64,000 nucleotides of DNA, from assembly GCF_016616885.1 (NCBI RefSeq), contig NZ_CP067102.1:1640501-1704500 (forward strand). The letters run 5' to 3'. The stretch is from Bradyrhizobium diazoefficiens (GTDB lineage: Bacteria; Pseudomonadota; Alphaproteobacteria; Rhizobiales; Xanthobacteraceae). Below are positions 1 through 10,106 of the stretch, in pieces. Each line of letters begins with the position of its first letter. Position 1 is the stretch's first letter. Below the pieces are notes generated by a model. That model had not been told where the DNA came from and did not search any database. It saw only the letters and a program-made list of their open reading frames with translations. The position numbers were made by a program, and so were the translations under genes.

Positions 1-46
1 CCGATTAGTCGCGCAGGCGCATCGATCGGAAGGAGAATGCAAAGTT

Positions 47-1156
47 ATGAGCAACGTCATCAAGGCTCCCACATCAGCCGCAGCGGGCCGCGCAGCAACG
101 AAGAAGCAGTTGCCGGATCGGTTCAAAGGCTACAAACATGTCTGGGTCTTCGTCGAGCAGGAGCGCGGACAAGTGCATCCCGTCTCCTGGGAGCTGATGG
201 GGGCGGGCCGCAAACTCGCCGACAGGCTCAAGGTTAAGCTCGCGGCTATTGTCGTCGGCCCTGAGGGCGAGGCCACACGCAACGCCGCGCTCGAAGCCTT
301 CTGTTACGGCGCCGATTTGACTTATCTCGTGGCCGACAATGTGCTCTCGGATTATCGTAACGAGTCCTACACCAAGGCGCTGTCCGAGCTCGTGGAGATC
401 TACAAGCCCGAGATCTTGCTGTTAGGAGCAACAACGCTCGGCCGCGATCTTGCGGGCTCGGTCGCCACCACACTGCTGACTGGTCTTACCGCCGACTGCA
501 CCGAACTCGACGTCGATGCGGATGGCTCGCTTGCGGCGACCCGTCCGACCTTTGGCGGCTCGCTGCTCTGCACGATCTACACGTTGAATTACCGGCCACA
601 GATGGCAACCGTCCGCCCGCGCGTGATGCCGATGCCGGAGCGTGTCGCGCGCGATCCCGGCCGCATCATCGTCCATCCGCTCGGCCTGGTGGAAGACGAT
701 ATCGTGACCAAGGTTCTGTCGTTCATCCCCGACCGTGATTCGGCCAAATCCAATCTTGCGTACGCCGACGTCGTGGTCGCCGGTGGGCTTGGGCTCGGTT
801 CTCAAGAAAACTTTCAGCTTGTGCGGCAGCTGGCCGGCGTGCTCGGTGCCGAGTATGGCTGTTCCCGGCCCCTCGTGCAAAAGGGATGGGTCACCTATGA
901 CCGACAGATCGGCCAGACGGGCAAGACGATCAGGCCAAAGCTCTATATCGCCGCGGGCGTGTCCGGCGCGATCCAGCATCGGGTCGGCGTCGAGGGCGCC
1001 GATCTGATCGTCGCCATCAATACCGACAAGAACGCGCCGATCTTCGACTTTGCCCATATCGCCATCGTCAGCGACGCCATGCACCTGTTGCCGGCGCTGA
1101 CGGACGCGTTTCGGGCGCGGCTCTCGCCACATTCGCGCGACCGGATCGCGAGCTAA
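47..1156 (+). CDS. fixB: FixB, electron-transfer flavoprotein alpha-type subunit
   Basis: This 369-residue protein is the ETF-alpha homologue of the FixABCX complex, which moves electrons from NADH toward the low-potential ferredoxin/flavodoxin that feeds nitrogenase. The N-terminal half is the ETF adenine-nucleotide-like domain ([10 protein letters not shown] near residue 28). The C-terminal half carries the FAD-binding ETF-alpha signature: [11 protein letters not shown] near 245, SRPLVQKGW near 275, QIGQTGKTI near 288, SGAIQHRVG near 308 and [13 protein letters not shown] near 325. Length is normal for FixB. The ATG is preceded by AAGGAG at 31-36. It is followed 11 bases later by fixC and then by fixX, so the three form an operon. 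The upstream promoter lies outside the window, and no fixA is present here, as in bradyrhizobia where fixA sits apart. Confidence 0.97.
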   Translation: MSNVIKAPTSAAAGRAATKKQLPDRFKGYKHVWVFVEQERGQVHPVSWELMGAGRKLADRLKVKLAAIVVGPEGEATRNAALEAFCYGADLTYLVADNVLSDYRNESYTKALSELVEIYKPEILLLGATTLGRDLAGSVATTLLTGLTADCTELDVDADGSLAATRPTFGGSLLCTIYTLNYRPQMATVRPRVMPMPERVARDPGRIIVHPLGLVEDDIVTKVLSFIPDRDSAKSNLAYADVVVAGGLGLGSQENFQLVRQLAGVLGAEYGCSRPLVQKGWVTYDRQIGQTGKTIRPKLYIAAGVSGAIQHRVGVEGADLIVAINTDKNAPIFDFAHIAIVSDAMHLLPALTDAFRARLSPHSRDRIAS

Positions 1157-1167
1157 AGGAGACTATC

Positions 1168-2475
1168 ATGATCGAGGAAAGGTTCGATGCAATCGTTGTC
1201 GGCGCCGGCATGGCGGGCAATGCGGCGGCACTGACCATGGCCAGGAAAGGCATGAAGGTGCTGCAGCTCGAGCGCGGCGAATATGCCGGATCGAAGAACG
1301 TTCAGGGCGCAATACTTTATGCCGACATGTTGGAAAAGCTGATCCCGGAGTTCCGGGAGGACGCACCGCTTGAGCGACATCTGGTCGAACAACGGTTCTG
1401 GATCATGGATGATCGCTCCCATGTTGGGCTGCATTACCGCTCGGAGGATTTCAATGAGGAGCGGGCTAACCGGTACACGATTATCCGGGCCCAGTTCGAT
1501 AGCTGGTTCTCCTCAAAAGTGCGCGAGGCAGGCGCGACCGTGCTGTGCGAGACCACCGTCACCGATCTTGCGCAGGATGCCTATGGCAGAGTCATCGGTG
1601 TTCGTACAGATCGCCAGGACGGCGAGATCCACGCAGATGTCGTGGTGCTGGCCGAGGGCGTGAACGGCCTGCTCGGCACGCGTGCGCGCCTGCGAGACCG
1701 CCCCAAACCTAACAAGGTGGCCCTCGCGGTAAAGGAAATGCACTTTTTGCCGCGCGAGACCATCGAAGCGCGTTTCAATCTGAGCGGCGACGAAGGCGTT
1801 GTGATCGAAGCTGCGGGTACCATTTCCGGCGGTATGACGGGGATGGGCTTCATCTACGCCAATAAGGAATGCATTTCGCTCGGGATCGGGTGTCTTGTCG
1901 CAGACTTCCAACGCACCGGACGGACACCCTACGAGCTGCTCGACCACTTCAAGCGCCACCCGTCGGTCGCGCCCCTGATCGAGGGGTCGGAGGTCAAGGA
2001 ATATTCAGCGCACCTCATCCCGGAGGGCGGCTACAAGGCAATCCCGCAGCTCTACGGAGACGGCTGGGTCGTGGTCGGTGACGCGGCGCAGCTCAACAAC
2101 GCCATTCATCGCGAGGGGTCCAACCTTGCGATGACGTCCGGACGGATCGCGGCCGAAGCGATCTTCCAGGTGAAATCGCGCCGGCTTGGCATGACCGCGG
2201 AAAATCTCGCGCTCTACAAGAGGATGCTGGATCGCTCCTTCGTCTTGAAGGACATGAAGAAGTACAAGGACATGCCGAGGCTGATGCATACCAACTCGCA
2301 AAACTTCTTTCTGACCTACCCCCAGCTCATCTCCAAGGCGATGCAGACCTACCTTCGGGTTGACGGTACGCCAAAGTCTGAGAAACAGAAGTCGACGCTG
2401 AAATCCTTTGTCAATGCGCGGTCCTGGACCGGGCTGTTCGGCGACGCATTCCGCTTCGCCCGCGCCTGGCGCTAA
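1168..2475 (+). CDS. fixC: FixC, FAD-dependent ETF:quinone oxidoreductase-like flavoprotein
   Basis: FixC (435 residues) is the flavoprotein of the FixABCX electron-bifurcating complex, related to ETF-quinone oxidoreductase. The N terminus has the Rossmann dinucleotide motif [12 protein letters not shown] (residues about 10-21) followed by an acidic strand end (LQLERGE). A second FAD motif, [15 protein letters not shown], lies near residue 300. The MTGMGF and [10 protein letters not shown] segments are typical of the FixC/ETF-QO family. The start has a strong site (AAAGGAG) 10 bases after the fixB stop. Length and motifs are intact and there is no sign of decay. Translation is likely coupled with fixB and fixX. 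Confidence 0.97.
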   Translation: MIEERFDAIVVGAGMAGNAAALTMARKGMKVLQLERGEYAGSKNVQGAILYADMLEKLIPEFREDAPLERHLVEQRFWIMDDRSHVGLHYRSEDFNEERANRYTIIRAQFDSWFSSKVREAGATVLCETTVTDLAQDAYGRVIGVRTDRQDGEIHADVVVLAEGVNGLLGTRARLRDRPKPNKVALAVKEMHFLPRETIEARFNLSGDEGVVIEAAGTISGGMTGMGFIYANKECISLGIGCLVADFQRTGRTPYELLDHFKRHPSVAPLIEGSEVKEYSAHLIPEGGYKAIPQLYGDGWVVVGDAAQLNNAIHREGSNLAMTSGRIAAEAIFQVKSRRLGMTAENLALYKRMLDRSFVLKDMKKYKDMPRLMHTNSQNFFLTYPQLISKAMQTYLRVDGTPKSEKQKSTLKSFVNARSWTGLFGDAFRFARAWR

Positions 2476-2511
2476 TTCTTTGAAACACAACTCGAATCAA
2501 CGAGGCTGAAT

Positions 2512-2808
2512 ATGAAAATCGAGCGATCAGTGCGTGTCGAAGACAAATTGTTTTGCAACCGCTATCTTGTGGACGCCGGACGTCCCCACATCAAGGTGCG
2601 TGCGCATACCAGGCCTTCGCCGCAGCTTCTTGCGCTTTTGAGAGCCTGCCCCGCGCGCTGCTATGACCTTAATGACAAGGGGCAGGTCGAGGTCACCGTC
2701 GACGGCTGCATGGAGTGCGGCACCTGCCGCGTCATCGGCGAGCCCACCGGCGACATCGAATGGGGCTATCCGCGTGGCGGATATGGGGTGTTGTTCAAGT
2801 TCGGGTGA
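2512..2808 (+). CDS. fixX: FixX, ferredoxin-like protein
   Basis: This 98-residue ferredoxin-like protein provides the iron-sulfur clusters of the FixABCX complex. The cysteines are in ACPARCYDL (about residue 45) and [11 protein letters not shown] (about residue 70). The C terminus ([16 protein letters not shown]) is the characteristic FixX ending. It lies 36 bases after fixC on the same strand and completes the operon. The ribosome site is weak (GAGGCTGA before the ATG). Family and length match well, with no alternative identity. Confidence 0.97.
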   Translation: MKIERSVRVEDKLFCNRYLVDAGRPHIKVRAHTRPSPQLLALLRACPARCYDLNDKGQVEVTVDGCMECGTCRVIGEPTGDIEWGYPRGGYGVLFKFG

Positions 2809-3019
2809 GGGCAGTTATGATTGCCGCCGTGTTATCCGCCCGGCGGAGAAGATCTCGCGGCGGAGCTAGATCGCCGTAGCTTGCGTGCGCCAGACGAAAG
2901 TCGACCAACGCCCGAATATTTGGCCGTGAGAGCGCTTTCGGCGAACTCAGCTCCTGGATATGGGCTTCCACGTCGACCATGCCCGGAGAAGAGGGGCAAA
3001 AGGTGCAAAAAGGTGGACT

Positions 3020-3557
3020 ACTCGGCCCCTTGCGGGTGCCATGCCGTGCCGCCTCGATCGCAACGGCAACTGAATGCACGATCACGGCAAAGCGCACGGC
3101 CGTTTGAATTGCGTCCAAGCTGACACCGGATTGCCGCAGCGCCTTTTCATGGGCGGTCCATGCAGGCACCGCACCCATTGATTGCGCTTACCGCCAGTGC
3201 CAACACCTTGAAATCGGCTCTGTCTACTTGAGATCGCCCAACACGTTCATGCGCAGCCGAGCAGGCATTGTCTTGTTTTCCGGGTTGGAGGCTAGGTGAG
3301 TGAAGCGGTACCAGACGGTGTTCATCGCCATGACGGATGCTATGGATTTCGCCGCCTCGACCGCCGCTGCGTCATCACCACGCCTGCGGCGGCTTATATT
3401 GCGGCCGTCACGATCGGATTGCGCGGCGATCGCGCTCGCCAGCAGCAATCCATGTTTGCTCTATGGTGACAGGGTTCGTCCGCCGTCATCGACGCCACGT
3501 TGAGCCTGACATCCTTGGCGAAATCGGGAATCTGCCTTGCAGCTGGTCGATGGACAT
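3020..3557 (-). pseudogene. Broken ahpD-like alkylhydroperoxidase (copy 1)
   Basis: Reading the minus strand from 3557, the peptide begins MSIDQLQ and then continues in other frames as IPDFAKDVRLNVASM, AAAVEAAKSIASVMAMN, YRFTHLASN, MNVLGDLK, VLALAVSAINGCGACM and AHEKALRQSGV. This is the AhpD order. The catalytic CxxC (CGAC) survives, but the frame breaks immediately after it (one extra base near 3165), and at least two further frameshifts lie upstream. The start codon is only 6 bases past the ahpC stop, so this was the second gene of an ahpCD operon. AhpD normally re-reduces AhpC, so the intact AhpC here probably uses another reductant. The 3' limit is approximate. A second broken copy lies at 31.4-33.2 kb. 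Confidence 0.85.
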
Positions 3558-3563
3558 GTCCCC

Positions 3564-4118
3564 TCAAGCGACTTTCAACGTCTCCCCGCCGATCTCGCGG
3601 TTGCAGGGGCAGAGCTCGTCAGTCTGCAGGGCATCCAAGACGCGCAGCGTGTCCTTCGGGCTGCGACCGACATTGAGATTAGTGGCATAGACATGCTGGA
3701 TGGTATTCTCAGGATCGACAATAAAGGTCGTGCGATGGGCAACGCCATCGGCCGAGCGGCCGCCAAGACCGTCGACGAGCGCGCCGTCCGTGTCGGCAAA
3801 CTGCCAAATCGGCAGATGGTGCAGGTCCTTGTGCTCGCGCCGCCAGGCAAGCTTGCAGAACTCGTTGTCAGTCGAGCCGCCCAGCACGACCGCATCGCGG
3901 TCGGCGAAATCCTTCGCCAGGCGGGCGAATTCGGCGATCTCGGTCGGGCAGACAAAGGTGAAATCCTTAGGGTAAAAGAAGATGATCTTCCATTTCCCAG
4001 GAAAGCTCCCTTCGGTCAGCGTCTCGAATGCGCTCTGTCCCTTCTCTTCATGCAAGTGAAAGCCGGGCTTTACCCCGGTGATTTGGAACGACGGCAACTT
4101 ACTTCCAATTCCAAGCAT
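3564..4118 (-). CDS. ahpC: AhpC-type peroxiredoxin
   Basis: This 2-Cys peroxiredoxin of the AhpC/AhpE type reduces hydrogen peroxide and organic hydroperoxides in the cytoplasm. The peroxidatic cysteine is in KDFTFVCPTEIAEF (about residue 47), and the resolving cysteine is in the C-terminal ELCPCNREIGGETL. I chose the ATG at 4118 (MLGIGSKLPSF, 184 residues), which matches the family start; the frame stays open 16 codons further upstream. An RpoN-type promoter lies on the same strand at 4173-4188, giving a leader of about 45 bases. Downstream, 6 bases away, is the ruined ahpD. A peroxidase would suit the oxidative load of a microaerobic nitrogen-fixing cell, which is inference. Confidence 0.95.
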   Translation of the reverse strand: MLGIGSKLPSFQITGVKPGFHLHEEKGQSAFETLTEGSFPGKWKIIFFYPKDFTFVCPTEIAEFARLAKDFADRDAVVLGGSTDNEFCKLAWRREHKDLHHLPIWQFADTDGALVDGLGGRSADGVAHRTTFIVDPENTIQHVYATNLNVGRSPKDTLRVLDALQTDELCPCNREIGGETLKVA

Positions 4119-4172
4119 TGTGTCCCCACTGTGTACTTCGGGCGAAGCCCTCTGATCTCGCGCCATCAGCGA

Positions 4173-4188
4173 AGCAAGCGATGTGCCA
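4173..4188 (-). promoter_or_regulatory. RpoN (-24/-12) promoter of ahpC
   Basis: On the minus strand the site reads TGGCACATCGCTTGCT. It matches the sigma-54 consensus (TGGCAC-N5-TTGCW, invariant GG and GC ten bases apart) and ends about 55 bases before the ahpC start. A partial NifA-like site (TGT-N10-ACC) lies 70-85 bases upstream at 4258-4273. A perfect TGT-N10-ACA at 4208-4223 is only about 20 bases upstream, which is unusually close. Confidence 0.7.
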
Positions 4189-6472
4189 TGAGATCGCTCG
4201 GCTTAACTGTCGCTCCTACAACATTCCTTTCGTGGTTATGACGGGTTCAAGCCATGCTGTGACATCAAAGACCGCGGCTCCTGAATTCAAACCGTCTTGG
4301 ACCAGCAGATCCGGAGAACGAAGATCTATAGCAAGCTCCGTCGACAGCACGCGACCAACAAGACAGGTGCCCGACCCCGATCCGTGAGCAGGTCCGCGAC
4401 GATGTCCACGGCGAGAAACAGAATAAGGCTGGAAGCAAGGTCCTGAGCTTGACCACAGCAAGCACTACGGCTCGAGTTGCAGCCCAGGGCAGGGAGTTGT
4501 GACCGCAACTAGTCCTCGGCGCGATCGAGGTCTCTCGGCGCTGGGCACCTGGGGTTTGGGCTGCAATACACCGTCAAGTCGCGCGGTTGAATGAAGCGGT
4601 GCATCGTCGTCTGCTTGGCCTGCAAATCACCATCAAGCGATTTTTCGATAAGGCTTTCCTCCGGAGCGTCTGGGCGGAGCTGGAGGGAATGATCCCGTTC
4701 CTGTGGGAACAGGAAGTGCTACCGACTAAGCTCAGGCCAATAGGCATGCCCTTTGCTGTTGACGGTGAGCGATACACGTCGAGTCCACTGCGATGAGGGC
4801 GCATTGTATCTCATTCATTATTCCCGCTGGGCAATGCACTTGGCCTGGTCCGAATGAGCCTGCCCATACCCCAGCCCAAACCAAATGCCGCGCAGTGAGC
4901 GCTATCAGCATAGGAATCAGGAGACCAGATGATCAAGGCCAGGAAGGAAAGAGTCCGCGAACTAATTCGGTCGCTCGAAACGGTCCAAATGCGAAGTCAG
5001 GCTCTCGGCAAAGAAGTGAGTACGCTCGAAGGCAGGTCGTCCTCCCTGACCGGGACCGGGACTGGTAAGAACGATGCAGCGCATTCCCGGCGCGAAGCCA
5101 GCGACGACATCCAGAACGCCATCGATCACATGAGGGTCGCTGTCGGTGATGACAGCCATGTCGGAACCTAAGGCAGCACCCAAGCCGCACCAATCATTGC
5201 TGCCCTGTCAGGCTCTCGCCCAGGCGCTCCTCATGGAACGCTGGTGAGCAGCCGTGGCTAGAACGGCACGCTCCGGCGCCCCGCGCGGCTGGCGATTGAC
5301 GCTACGGGCAACAGGCGCTTGATCTGCCGCCAGGTTTGGCCGTGCGATGCACACTGCCAGAGAACGACAGTGAACGACGTATTGACCCACCCGTTGACGG
5401 CGGTTCCTTTTGAGACGCGACAAGTTTTTCAGGGGAGAAGCGATCGACGGCAGCCCGGTTGATGTTGGTAAATCACCCTTTATCGCCACGCGATAGTCCG
5501 CGAGTTCCACCGCGAACGAACGGCAGCGCACGCGCAGTACAGCCGATCGAAGCTGAGATCACATTGGCTATCGTTTGGCTGTCGACGATGTGGCCGACCC
5601 GCTACTCATGTTCGGAGTCGCAACAGAGACTTGGCCGCAAGGGAGTAGAACCTGCCGCTGCGGGGCAGCTGACAACGCTCGAGGGAGACCGGCGCTCGCG
5701 TCGGCGATTGTGGAGCACTGTTGGGGAAGCGAGGTTAGGCGCGGGAACTGCTATGACGCCAATGGCTATGGCGTTGCTGTTCTCGTCGCCGTGCTCACCG
5801 GCGTACCTTCAAGCGGAATGACCTGGTGACTAGCCGCCAGAATCCCGCGAGTCCACCAGCTAGCCTTTTCTTGAGAATGGTCCAGATCTTGCGAACCCGT
5901 GAATTGCCCCGCTCGTCATTGTGTCTTCCAGAACCTCGGGGCGATGTCGACGACCTGAAGCGATCTCGGTGAAACGTAAATATACTTATGAGTTGTGAGA
6001 CCCTCGCATGTCCAGTTCGACGATGAAGTCCCGGGATAGAGTTGCGTGCATGACGAGTCCGATATGTTCGCGACTCTTGGTCCGCAGGCGCAGCGGGAGC
6101 CGATGGGATCCGACAGCACTGTGCCCGCAATGCATATTAGGCGGGCGACGGCGCCCAGATGTGGCTCAGGGCGTCGATAGTCGCCGTGGCGGTGGTCGGG
6201 GGCCTCGGAGCAGCGAAAATGCTGGCCTCAATCCGGGTGGGCTTTCATTGCGGAACGGCCTCGCCCACACAGAATACGGGTTGGCCCGCCTGTCCTCCGA
6301 TCTGATTGTCTGGGCGCGATCAGTGGAAATCACGAGTCTGGCTCAAACCTTGCAACAGGCGAGACGAAGCCGGACACATGGTACGGCGCTCGGTGCTAAG
6401 CCCCGCCGGTCACGGCGGCGGCCGTCTGCGCTCATGGAAGCTCGAGTCTGAGCACTGTTGGAGATTGTGAAA
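4189..6472. other. Long stretch without a recognised gene
   Basis: I recognise no gene family in this 2.3 kb apart from the short candidate at 4929-5171. Open frames are short, occur on both strands and carry no family motif. A minus-strand frame at 4962-5183 has a protein-like run (GSDMAVITDSDPHVIDGVLD) that might be a gene remnant, but I cannot name it. The stretch looks like eroded island DNA. Confidence 0.5.
4929..5171 (+). CDS. Possible small coiled-coil protein, unrecognised
   Basis: This 80-residue open frame starts at an ATG with a good ribosome site (AGGAG at about 4919-4923). Its first half (RKERVRELIRSLETVQMR, then ALGKEVSTLEG) has heptad-like spacing consistent with a short coiled coil. 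I know no homologue. It is overlapped on the minus strand by another open frame with protein-like composition, so it may be spurious. Confidence 0.25.
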   Translation: MIKARKERVRELIRSLETVQMRSQALGKEVSTLEGRSSSLTGTGTGKNDAAHSRREASDDIQNAIDHMRVAVGDDSHVGT

Positions 6473-6679
6473 GTGGCGATAGGCTTTGTGAAGTGGTTCA
6501 ATCCTGAAAAGGGGTACGGATTCATCAGGCCCGAGGACGGCACCGCTGACGTCTTCGTTCATATATCGGCGGTTCAAAAGGCGGGATATACAACTTTAGC
6601 TGAGGGCTCGCGCGTAAACTACGAGCTCGTCCCCGGCCGCTCCGGCAAGATGTCGGCTGAAAACCTTAGCGTTGGCTGA
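6473..6679 (+). CDS. Cold-shock-domain (CspA-type) protein
   Basis: This single cold-shock domain of about 68 residues binds single-stranded RNA or DNA. It starts AIGFVKWFNPEKGYGFI (RNP1 motif KGYGFI) followed by VFVHISAV (RNP2 motif). The GTG at 6473 gives the usual family N terminus (M-A-I-G-x-V-K-W-F), with GGAG about 9 bases upstream. The frame also opens at a TTG at 6458, which is less likely. It stands alone between non-coding stretches. Which stress it answers to cannot be told. Confidence 0.9.
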   Translation: MAIGFVKWFNPEKGYGFIRPEDGTADVFVHISAVQKAGYTTLAEGSRVNYELVPGRSGKMSAENLSVG

Positions 6680-7344
6680 AGCGGGACTTCTGCCGTTGTT
6701 GGGCCAGCGCATCGGGAGGAGAGCCTAGTGTGCCACCCGTTCAGTTCAACTGACGTGTACGTCAGGCCCCTTGGACATCTGAAGCTGCTCGATGATCCAT
6801 CCTCATGAAATTCCGGGAGCCTCAGCTCGTCCAGCCATTCGCGTTGGTCGATTGACCAACGCGGCAAGAAGCCGCCTTCGATCGTACGCGGCGTACGCCG
6901 GTGTCGAGCGCACCGAGAAAGTGATCGTGATGCGGGCGCTTCGGCGTACCTTTGAAGCAGCATCCAGCTTCCATCGCATTGGTCGAAGTGCAGCTTGAAC
7001 GAGCAGCGCTGAGTGCTGAGCCGTAAGCAGGTTAGCTTGACCGCTCCAGTTAAGGCGATCGGAGAGGTCCGCCGACGGTCGCAGGTAAAGCTTCAGTATT
7101 TTCGGTATTATAGATAAGAAGACTCGAACGAGTTTGGCCTTGAGGATGGGGAATGCCATTGCATCGCGCCTCCTCTTGGAGATTGGGCCGATCAGAGCGA
7201 CACCCGATCGATCGCGCGAGGGTCTGAGCTAAGTCCGTAGGCAATCGAGATCATGTTCCAGACGGTCGAGAATTGCCTCGACGGAATTGGAGGCGGTGCA
7301 CGCGAGGTTGGCCATCCAGATCTTGATTTTCTTACTGGCTAATT
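6680..7344. other. Gap with no recognised gene
   Basis: No recognised gene. A minus-strand ATG at 7159 has a strong Shine-Dalgarno-like GGAGG upstream and opens a 118-codon frame (starting MAFPILKAKLVRVFLS), but it has no known family and its later half looks like random high-GC sequence. I do not call it. Confidence 0.4.
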
Positions 7345-8511
7345 TTAAGCAGCGACGCTTGCCTGTCCGGCATCTCCTGCTGACGTGGAGGATTCTGGGG
7401 CTTGCGATGGCGCTTCAGAGGCCGAGACCAGCGAGACGTGCTTGAGCTGGGCGTATACGTCCATTCCGTCCTTGAGCCGTAGCGTATCAAACGCGTAACG
7501 CGTGATGCGCGCCAAAATGTTCGTACCTGAGCCGCCGGTGCCAAGCGCAAGAACCAGAGTGATCTCGGACGCGCCAAGCGGCAAACAAGCTTTAATCCGC
7601 GCCGGAAAGACATTGAGGATGGTGCTTGAGCGCGGAGCTTCGCGCGAGACGCTGACGTCGGTGGCTGCGATGCGCAGCCGCTGGTGTACGCCGGGTGCAA
7701 GCGGCGCCGCCGGCACCAACAGCCGCGCACCTTTGAGGCGGAGGATGAGCAGCCCATAGCGCCCGTCATAGCCGCCGACCATGGCATCAAGGCTGACGGC
7801 GGCTTCGTGGCTCGCCGCAAGGGGCAGCGCTGGATCGCTCTGCAGGATATGCAACGGCCCGGCTGCGGTGATCGTGCCACGCTCCATCATCACGAGGTGA
7901 TCGGCGAGATGTTCGATTTCGGCTATGTCATGGCTGAGGTAGATCGTCGGCACGGCGAGCTTATTATTCAGGCGCTTAAGACATGGCAAAATCTCACTCT
8001 TGGCGCAGCGATCCAGGGTGGCAAGCGGTTCGTCCATCAGAAGAACTCTTGGCTGAGATAACAGCGCGCGGCCGATAGCGACGCGCTGCCGCTCGCCGGC
8101 GGAGAGATGCGCTGGTGAGCGGTCGAGCAGTGGCGCTATACCAAGCCATTCGACCACTTCATCAAACGCAATCGACCTCGACATAGGTTTGGGCGCGGCG
8201 TATAGCAAGTTGCGCCTGATCGACAAATGCGGAAAGAGGCACGGCTCCTTAAGGACATAGCCGATCGGACGAAGATGTGGCGCGCGGAACGTCGTCTCGT
8301 CCTGCCACAGCTCGCCATCGATAGCGCAAAAGCCGGTCGACAAACGCTCGAGTCCCGCAATGCAGCGCGCCACCGTGGTCTTGCCGCAACCTGGCGCCCC
8401 GAAAATCCCTGCCACGCCTTTGGCCGGTATGCTGAACTGCGTATTCAGCGGGAAGCGAGCGCGCTTCTCGCTGAACGCGACTTCGATCCGGCCCGGTGTG
8501 GCTGTCCTCAC
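7345..8511 (-). CDS. modC: ModC-like molybdate ABC transporter ATPase
   Basis: This is the ATP-binding subunit of a molybdate importer, 388 residues. Walker A is GAPGCGKTT (about residue 38), the ABC signature is LSAGERQR (about 135), Walker B is RVLLMDEPLATLD (about 155) and the H-loop is YLSHDIAE (about 190). The C-terminal third (from about 280) contains the TOBE/molybdate-binding region, as in ModC. It starts with a GTG that overlaps the modB stop (GTGA), so the two are translationally coupled. It ends in a short Ala/Ser-rich tail. Molybdenum is needed for the nitrogenase cofactor, and a NifA-type promoter lies upstream of this operon. Confidence 0.92.
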   Translation of the reverse strand: MRTATPGRIEVAFSEKRARFPLNTQFSIPAKGVAGIFGAPGCGKTTVARCIAGLERLSTGFCAIDGELWQDETTFRAPHLRPIGYVLKEPCLFPHLSIRRNLLYAAPKPMSRSIAFDEVVEWLGIAPLLDRSPAHLSAGERQRVAIGRALLSQPRVLLMDEPLATLDRCAKSEILPCLKRLNNKLAVPTIYLSHDIAEIEHLADHLVMMERGTITAAGPLHILQSDPALPLAASHEAAVSLDAMVGGYDGRYGLLILRLKGARLLVPAAPLAPGVHQRLRIAATDVSVSREAPRSSTILNVFPARIKACLPLGASEITLVLALGTGGSGTNILARITRYAFDTLRLKDGMDVYAQLKHVSLVSASEAPSQAPESSTSAGDAGQASVAA

Positions 8512-9191
8512 GTGCTCCTCCGTCCGAGGTATTTATCGATTAAGGTCAAGATCAGGATGACGGCAAAGGCGAACATCAACATGCCGCCGGCAACCAAGCT
8601 TGCCTCGTGCCAGCGTGATGCTTTGATATATTCGAAGAGAAAGGCGGACAGTACTTTGGTACGGCCAGGAATGCTGCCGCCAATCATCAGCACGATCCCG
8701 AATGCGGCGACTGTATGCGCGAAGCCAAGCACGGCGGCGGTAAGAAAAGCCGGTCGCGCCAAAGGTAGTGCGACCGTAAGGAAGGCATATGACGGAGAGG
8801 CGCGCAGAGTGGCCGCAACTTCCAGCGGTCTGTCGCCCATGGTAGTGAAGGCGTTGCAGATAGGCTGCACGACAACAGGCAGCGCGCTCAATACCGATCC
8901 GATAACGAGCCCTGCGAAGGCGAACGCAAGCGTGCGCTCGCCCCAGAGAGAGGCGAGCAGGCCGCCCGGACCGGTCGGGCCGAGCAAGGCCAGCAGATAG
9001 AAGCCGAGCACCGGTTGCGGCAGCATTGGTGGCAGTACGATGATCGTCGCCACGGCCTCGCTCCACGTGCTCTTCGAACGCGCTAGCCACCACGAAAGCG
9101 GCGTACCAAGTATCAAGAGGATCACGGTCGTGATACTCGCGAGCTCGATTGTTAGTCTGACCGACACCCAGATCTCTGAAAGGCCTTCCAT
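8508..9191 (-). CDS. modB: ModB-like molybdate ABC transporter permease
   Basis: This inner-membrane permease (about 227 residues, 5-6 hydrophobic segments) forms the molybdate channel. The family start MEGLSEIWVSVRLTIELAS at 9191 was chosen; the open frame runs further upstream only because it enters the decayed end of modA. The cytoplasmic loop that contacts ModC (RPLEVAATLRASP, about residue 125, with the following PLARPAFL) is present. Its last bases overlap the modC GTG. It appears intact although its binding-protein gene is broken. Confidence 0.92.
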   Translation of the reverse strand: MEGLSEIWVSVRLTIELASITTVILLILGTPLSWWLARSKSTWSEAVATIIVLPPMLPQPVLGFYLLALLGPTGPGGLLASLWGERTLAFAFAGLVIGSVLSALPVVVQPICNAFTTMGDRPLEVAATLRASPSYAFLTVALPLARPAFLTAAVLGFAHTVAAFGIVLMIGGSIPGRTKVLSAFLFEYIKASRWHEASLVAGGMLMFAFAVILILTLIDKYLGRRST

Positions 9192-9927
9192 GCGTGTCAA
9201 CTTTACGATTGCCGCACGGAACCGCGGCGCGCGATGCCTGCGTCCTTTGAGAAGATCGATGAGGGCGGGTCTACCCTTTAAGCCAGTCGCCAAAAGCGGC
9301 GTGCTGCCGGAGAGGATCAGGAGACTCCTGCGGTCCCAACCAGCAAGCGCCGGTTCCGCCATCCGTAAGCTCCGAAAGCGCGACGAATGTCGGCTTGACA
9401 TTGGCAGTCGCGGTAAATTGATTGGATTGCGTGTTCGTCGTCTCGACCCGCGCTTGTTGCATCGCTTCACGAACGCCGAGCGCTTTGATCTCTCTCGGTG
9501 GAGTTGGCTCAGGACACGGTGCGGCCGGATTGCAGGTACATGGTTTTGTCAAACAGGGGTTCTTCAGCGTCTTCGCACGACCCACAAAATCTACACTCGA
9601 TATCCACGGTAGGAAGCAGCTGGGCGCTTCTGTGAGGCAGCCGTCGGAATCCGCAAGATCGTTCTCAATCAATTTGCAAAGACAGAAGCGATTACTTGAG
9701 AGAAATTCCTGCAATGAGACGGTTTGTGTGATCTGCCTGAAAGACTCTTCGCTCGCGCCACAGCACACGATCGTCTCGTGCCGGCTCTTCGTTAGTGCCG
9801 TTCCAATCTCTTTGGTCTGCATCGGCGCATCCGTGGCGTGCGCCATGGTGATGTTCGCAGCTTCCGGATTTCCAACCACCAGAAGCATCGGAATGGAACT
9901 AATGAGGGAAAACCGGGCAAGCGTCAT
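9192..9927 (-). pseudogene. modA: Broken modA (molybdate-binding protein)
   Basis: The minus strand from 9927 gives a signal-peptide-like start (MTLARFSLISSIPMLLVVG), then degenerate ModA blocks: DAPMQTKEIGTAL, GASEESFRQIT, KLIENDLAD, ALGVREAMQQA, QFTATANVKPTFVALSEL. The sequence continues after a frameshift near 9300 as RPALIDLLKG, the usual ModA C terminus. Many substitutions and the frameshift indicate loss of function. The start has a good ribosome site (AGGAG 7 bases upstream) and lies about 55 bases after an RpoN promoter. It abuts modB, so the operon order was modABC. Confidence 0.8.
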
Positions 9928-9990
9928 TGCAGACTCCTGAGATGGGGCCGCTGCGACCACGCTGGCAACGGCGATTCTTTGCTCCATTCC

Positions 9991-10006
9991 AGCAAGCGGC
10001 GTGCCG
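9991..10006 (-). promoter_or_regulatory. RpoN (-24/-12) promoter of the mod operon
   Basis: On the minus strand this reads CGGCACGCCGCTTGCT, one base from the sigma-54 consensus TGGCACG-N4-TTGCW with correct GG-N10-GC spacing. Transcription would start about 50 bases before the modA start codon. A NifA-type activator site lies 85-100 bases upstream. Confidence 0.8.
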
Positions 10007-10090
10007 CCCGCGGAGTATGGTTCTGTGCGCTGCTTAAGATGTGAACCAAGTGCTAGTACAAGCTAGGCCCCGTGAAGCGATGAGTTGCCT

Positions 10091-10106
10091 TGTCAGGTTT
10101 CCGACA
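10091..10106 (-). promoter_or_regulatory. NifA upstream activator site for the mod operon
   Basis: The sequence TGT-CAGGTTTCCG-ACA fits the NifA site TGT-N4-T-N5-ACA (T rule satisfied on the plus strand). It sits about 85 bases upstream of the -24 element at 10006, the usual distance for NifA looping. Confidence 0.75.

Noticed and set aside
422..1132. Long minus-strand open frame (236 codons) inside fixB
   Set aside because: It is the antisense shadow of a high-GC gene; fixB is unmistakable on the plus strand.
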